Assembly: GCA_029932015.1 (NCBI GenBank)
Contig: JAOZQW010000148.1
Location: forward strand, 1-5,950
DNA: 5,950 bases
Source: Candidatus Fermentibacteraceae bacterium
Lineage (GTDB): Bacteria; Fermentibacterota; Fermentibacteria; Fermentibacterales; JCC-6
Direction of reading: 5' to 3'
Position numbers and translations under genes: made by a program. The notes beneath the pieces are model-generated. The model made no database searches. It was given only the letters and a program-made list of their open reading frames with translations, and was not told the DNA's origin. Of the stretch, positions 4,951 through 5,950 are shown one piece after another; position 1 is the stretch's first letter; each line of letters starts with the position of its first letter.

Positions 4951-5950
4951 ATGAGCATTGTAACCGCAATTGCCGTAGCCCTGTCGATGTCGGTGTCTCC
5001 AGGGGTAAATCCAGCCTTGATCGACCCCATGGACCCGGCGGCAGGAGATTTTCTTGACCTCGACCTGGACATGTACCGGCAGCTCGGCCTGGAAGCCTAT
5101 CTGGATTCCAGCTATCCGATGGCGGCAAGGTACTTCCTGACATATCTCAGTCGCAATTGCACTGATGAGAATGCTATATACAACCTGGCATGCTGCTACG
5201 GGCTTATGGAGGAGCCTGAGCTGGCAGCGATCTATCTCCTGAGGGCTGTATCAGCAGGATTCACCGATATGAACCTCATAATGTCGGACCCGGATTTCGA
5301 CGCGGTTCGGGAACATCAGGATTTCAGAGACGCCATTGAGCTGCTGGAGGGCTACATCACTGGACCACCGGACTACGACGGAGCCAGACTGATGCTGGAC
5401 GGCAGCGCGGCCATGCCGTGCCTTTACAGCCTGCCCGAAGGATACGATGAATCATCGGGAGCTTTGCCGCTGCTGGTCGGGCTCCATGGCTACGGCGATT
5501 CACCTGAGAACTTCATGCGGTTGTGGGGACTCTTCGATTCACCTGACTTCATCTACGCCTGTCCACGGGCCCCATATCCAGTTCTGATCAACGGGACGAT
5601 AGGCTGGTCATGGTTCACCGCGCCGGGCAGCCTCGATGAGACGATCCGGCTGGACATGCTTTCAGTGGAGTGGGTGATGACCGCTATTGAAAGCATGAAG
5701 GACAGGTTCGAAGTCTCCGAAGTCTACCTCATCGGATTCTCACAGGGATGCGGTCTTACATGGTTCACCGGATTGACCCGGGCCGAGGAGTTTGCAGGGC
5801 TGATCGGACTCGGCGGAAGGCTTGATACCGCTTATCTGCCCGATTCCATCATCGGTGATGCGAGTGATCTAAGGGCATTCGCCGCCAACGGCACGCAGGA
5901 TCTCTCCGTGAGACTTGAGGAGGCCGAGAGCGCCGCGGCGTTCCTCGAAG
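4951..5950 (+). CDS. TPR / serine esterase (alpha/beta hydrolase) fusion, 3' end beyond window
   Basis: The frame stays open from ATG 4951 to the window edge (333 codons). AGAAGG lies 10 bases before the ATG, and the nearest in-frame upstream stop is at 4879-4881 with no other start between. The N terminus (1-20) is hydrophobic but lacks basic residues, so it is a weak export signal. Residues about 41-133 form helical TPR-like repeats, with AIYNLACCYGLMEEPELAAI (75-94) and a 'TPR end-of-group' type DPDFDAVREHQDFRDAI (113-129). Residues about 155-333 are a phospholipase/carboxylesterase-like alpha/beta hydrolase: LHGYGDSPENF (178-188, oxyanion region), CPRAPYP (204-210), nucleophile elbow GFSQG with S264, and NGTQD with the likely catalytic D317. 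The catalytic His should lie beyond the window. It probably cleaves ester substrates in the envelope or cytoplasm; the substrate is unknown. Confidence 0.9.
   Translation, partial: MSIVTAIAVALSMSVSPGVNPALIDPMDPAAGDFLDLDLDMYRQLGLEAYLDSSYPMAARYFLTYLSRNCTDENAIYNLACCYGLMEEPELAAIYLLRAVSAGFTDMNLIMSDPDFDAVREHQDFRDAIELLEGYITGPPDYDGARLMLDGSAAMPCLYSLPEGYDESSGALPLLVGLHGYGDSPENFMRLWGLFDSPDFIYACPRAPYPVLINGTIGWSWFTAPGSLDETIRLDMLSVEWVMTAIESMKDRFEVSEVYLIGFSQGCGLTWFTGLTRAEEFAGLIGLGGRLDTAYLPDSIIGDASDLRAFAANGTQDLSVRLEEAESAAAFLE

Overview
The window carries seven protein-coding genes in three blocks, arranged + + / - - / + + +. I see no rRNA, tRNA, CRISPR array or recognisable transposase. At least four of the five plus-strand products carry export signals (three signal peptides and one lipoprotein lipobox), and the fifth has a weaker hydrophobic N terminus. 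This points to a Gram-negative, double-membrane bacterium. The six-bladed beta-propeller lipoprotein, the small barrel-like protein and the many exported proteins of unknown function are typical of uncultured lineages around the FCB group (Fermentibacteria-like, WOR-3-like or similar). That placement is an impression from protein style, not a demonstrated assignment.

Region 1-1787 (+): a dense cluster of nested palindromes (7-63) lies upstream of an exported bifunctional methionine sulfoxide reductase with MsrB before MsrA (205-1140). A small exported, probably outer-membrane, beta-barrel-like protein follows (1203-1787).

Region 1788-2919 (-): two cytoplasmic enzymes lie in the opposite direction, a Nudix pyrophosphatase (2476-2919) followed by a FlaR/'topology modulation'-type P-loop kinase (1849-2409). 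Between the convergent barrel-protein and kinase genes sits an element of about 124 bp with long inverted arms (1792-1915). One arm forms the last ~21 codons of the kinase, so the kinase C terminus appears to be supplied by the repeat.

Region 2920-5950 (+): a gene-poor, more AT-rich divergent intergenic stretch is followed by a tight cluster. It holds a small exported protein of unknown function (3246-3773), a methionine-rich six-bladed beta-propeller lipoprotein overlapping it by ATGA (3770-4936), and 14 bases further a TPR/serine-esterase fusion that runs off the window end (4951-5950). The spacing suggests co-transcription and a shared cell-envelope role, but no specific pathway can be named.

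The points most worth following are the inverted-repeat element that rewrites a gene end, the upstream palindrome cluster with mutually exclusive hairpins, and the possible link between an exported Msr enzyme and an unusually methionine-rich envelope lipoprotein.
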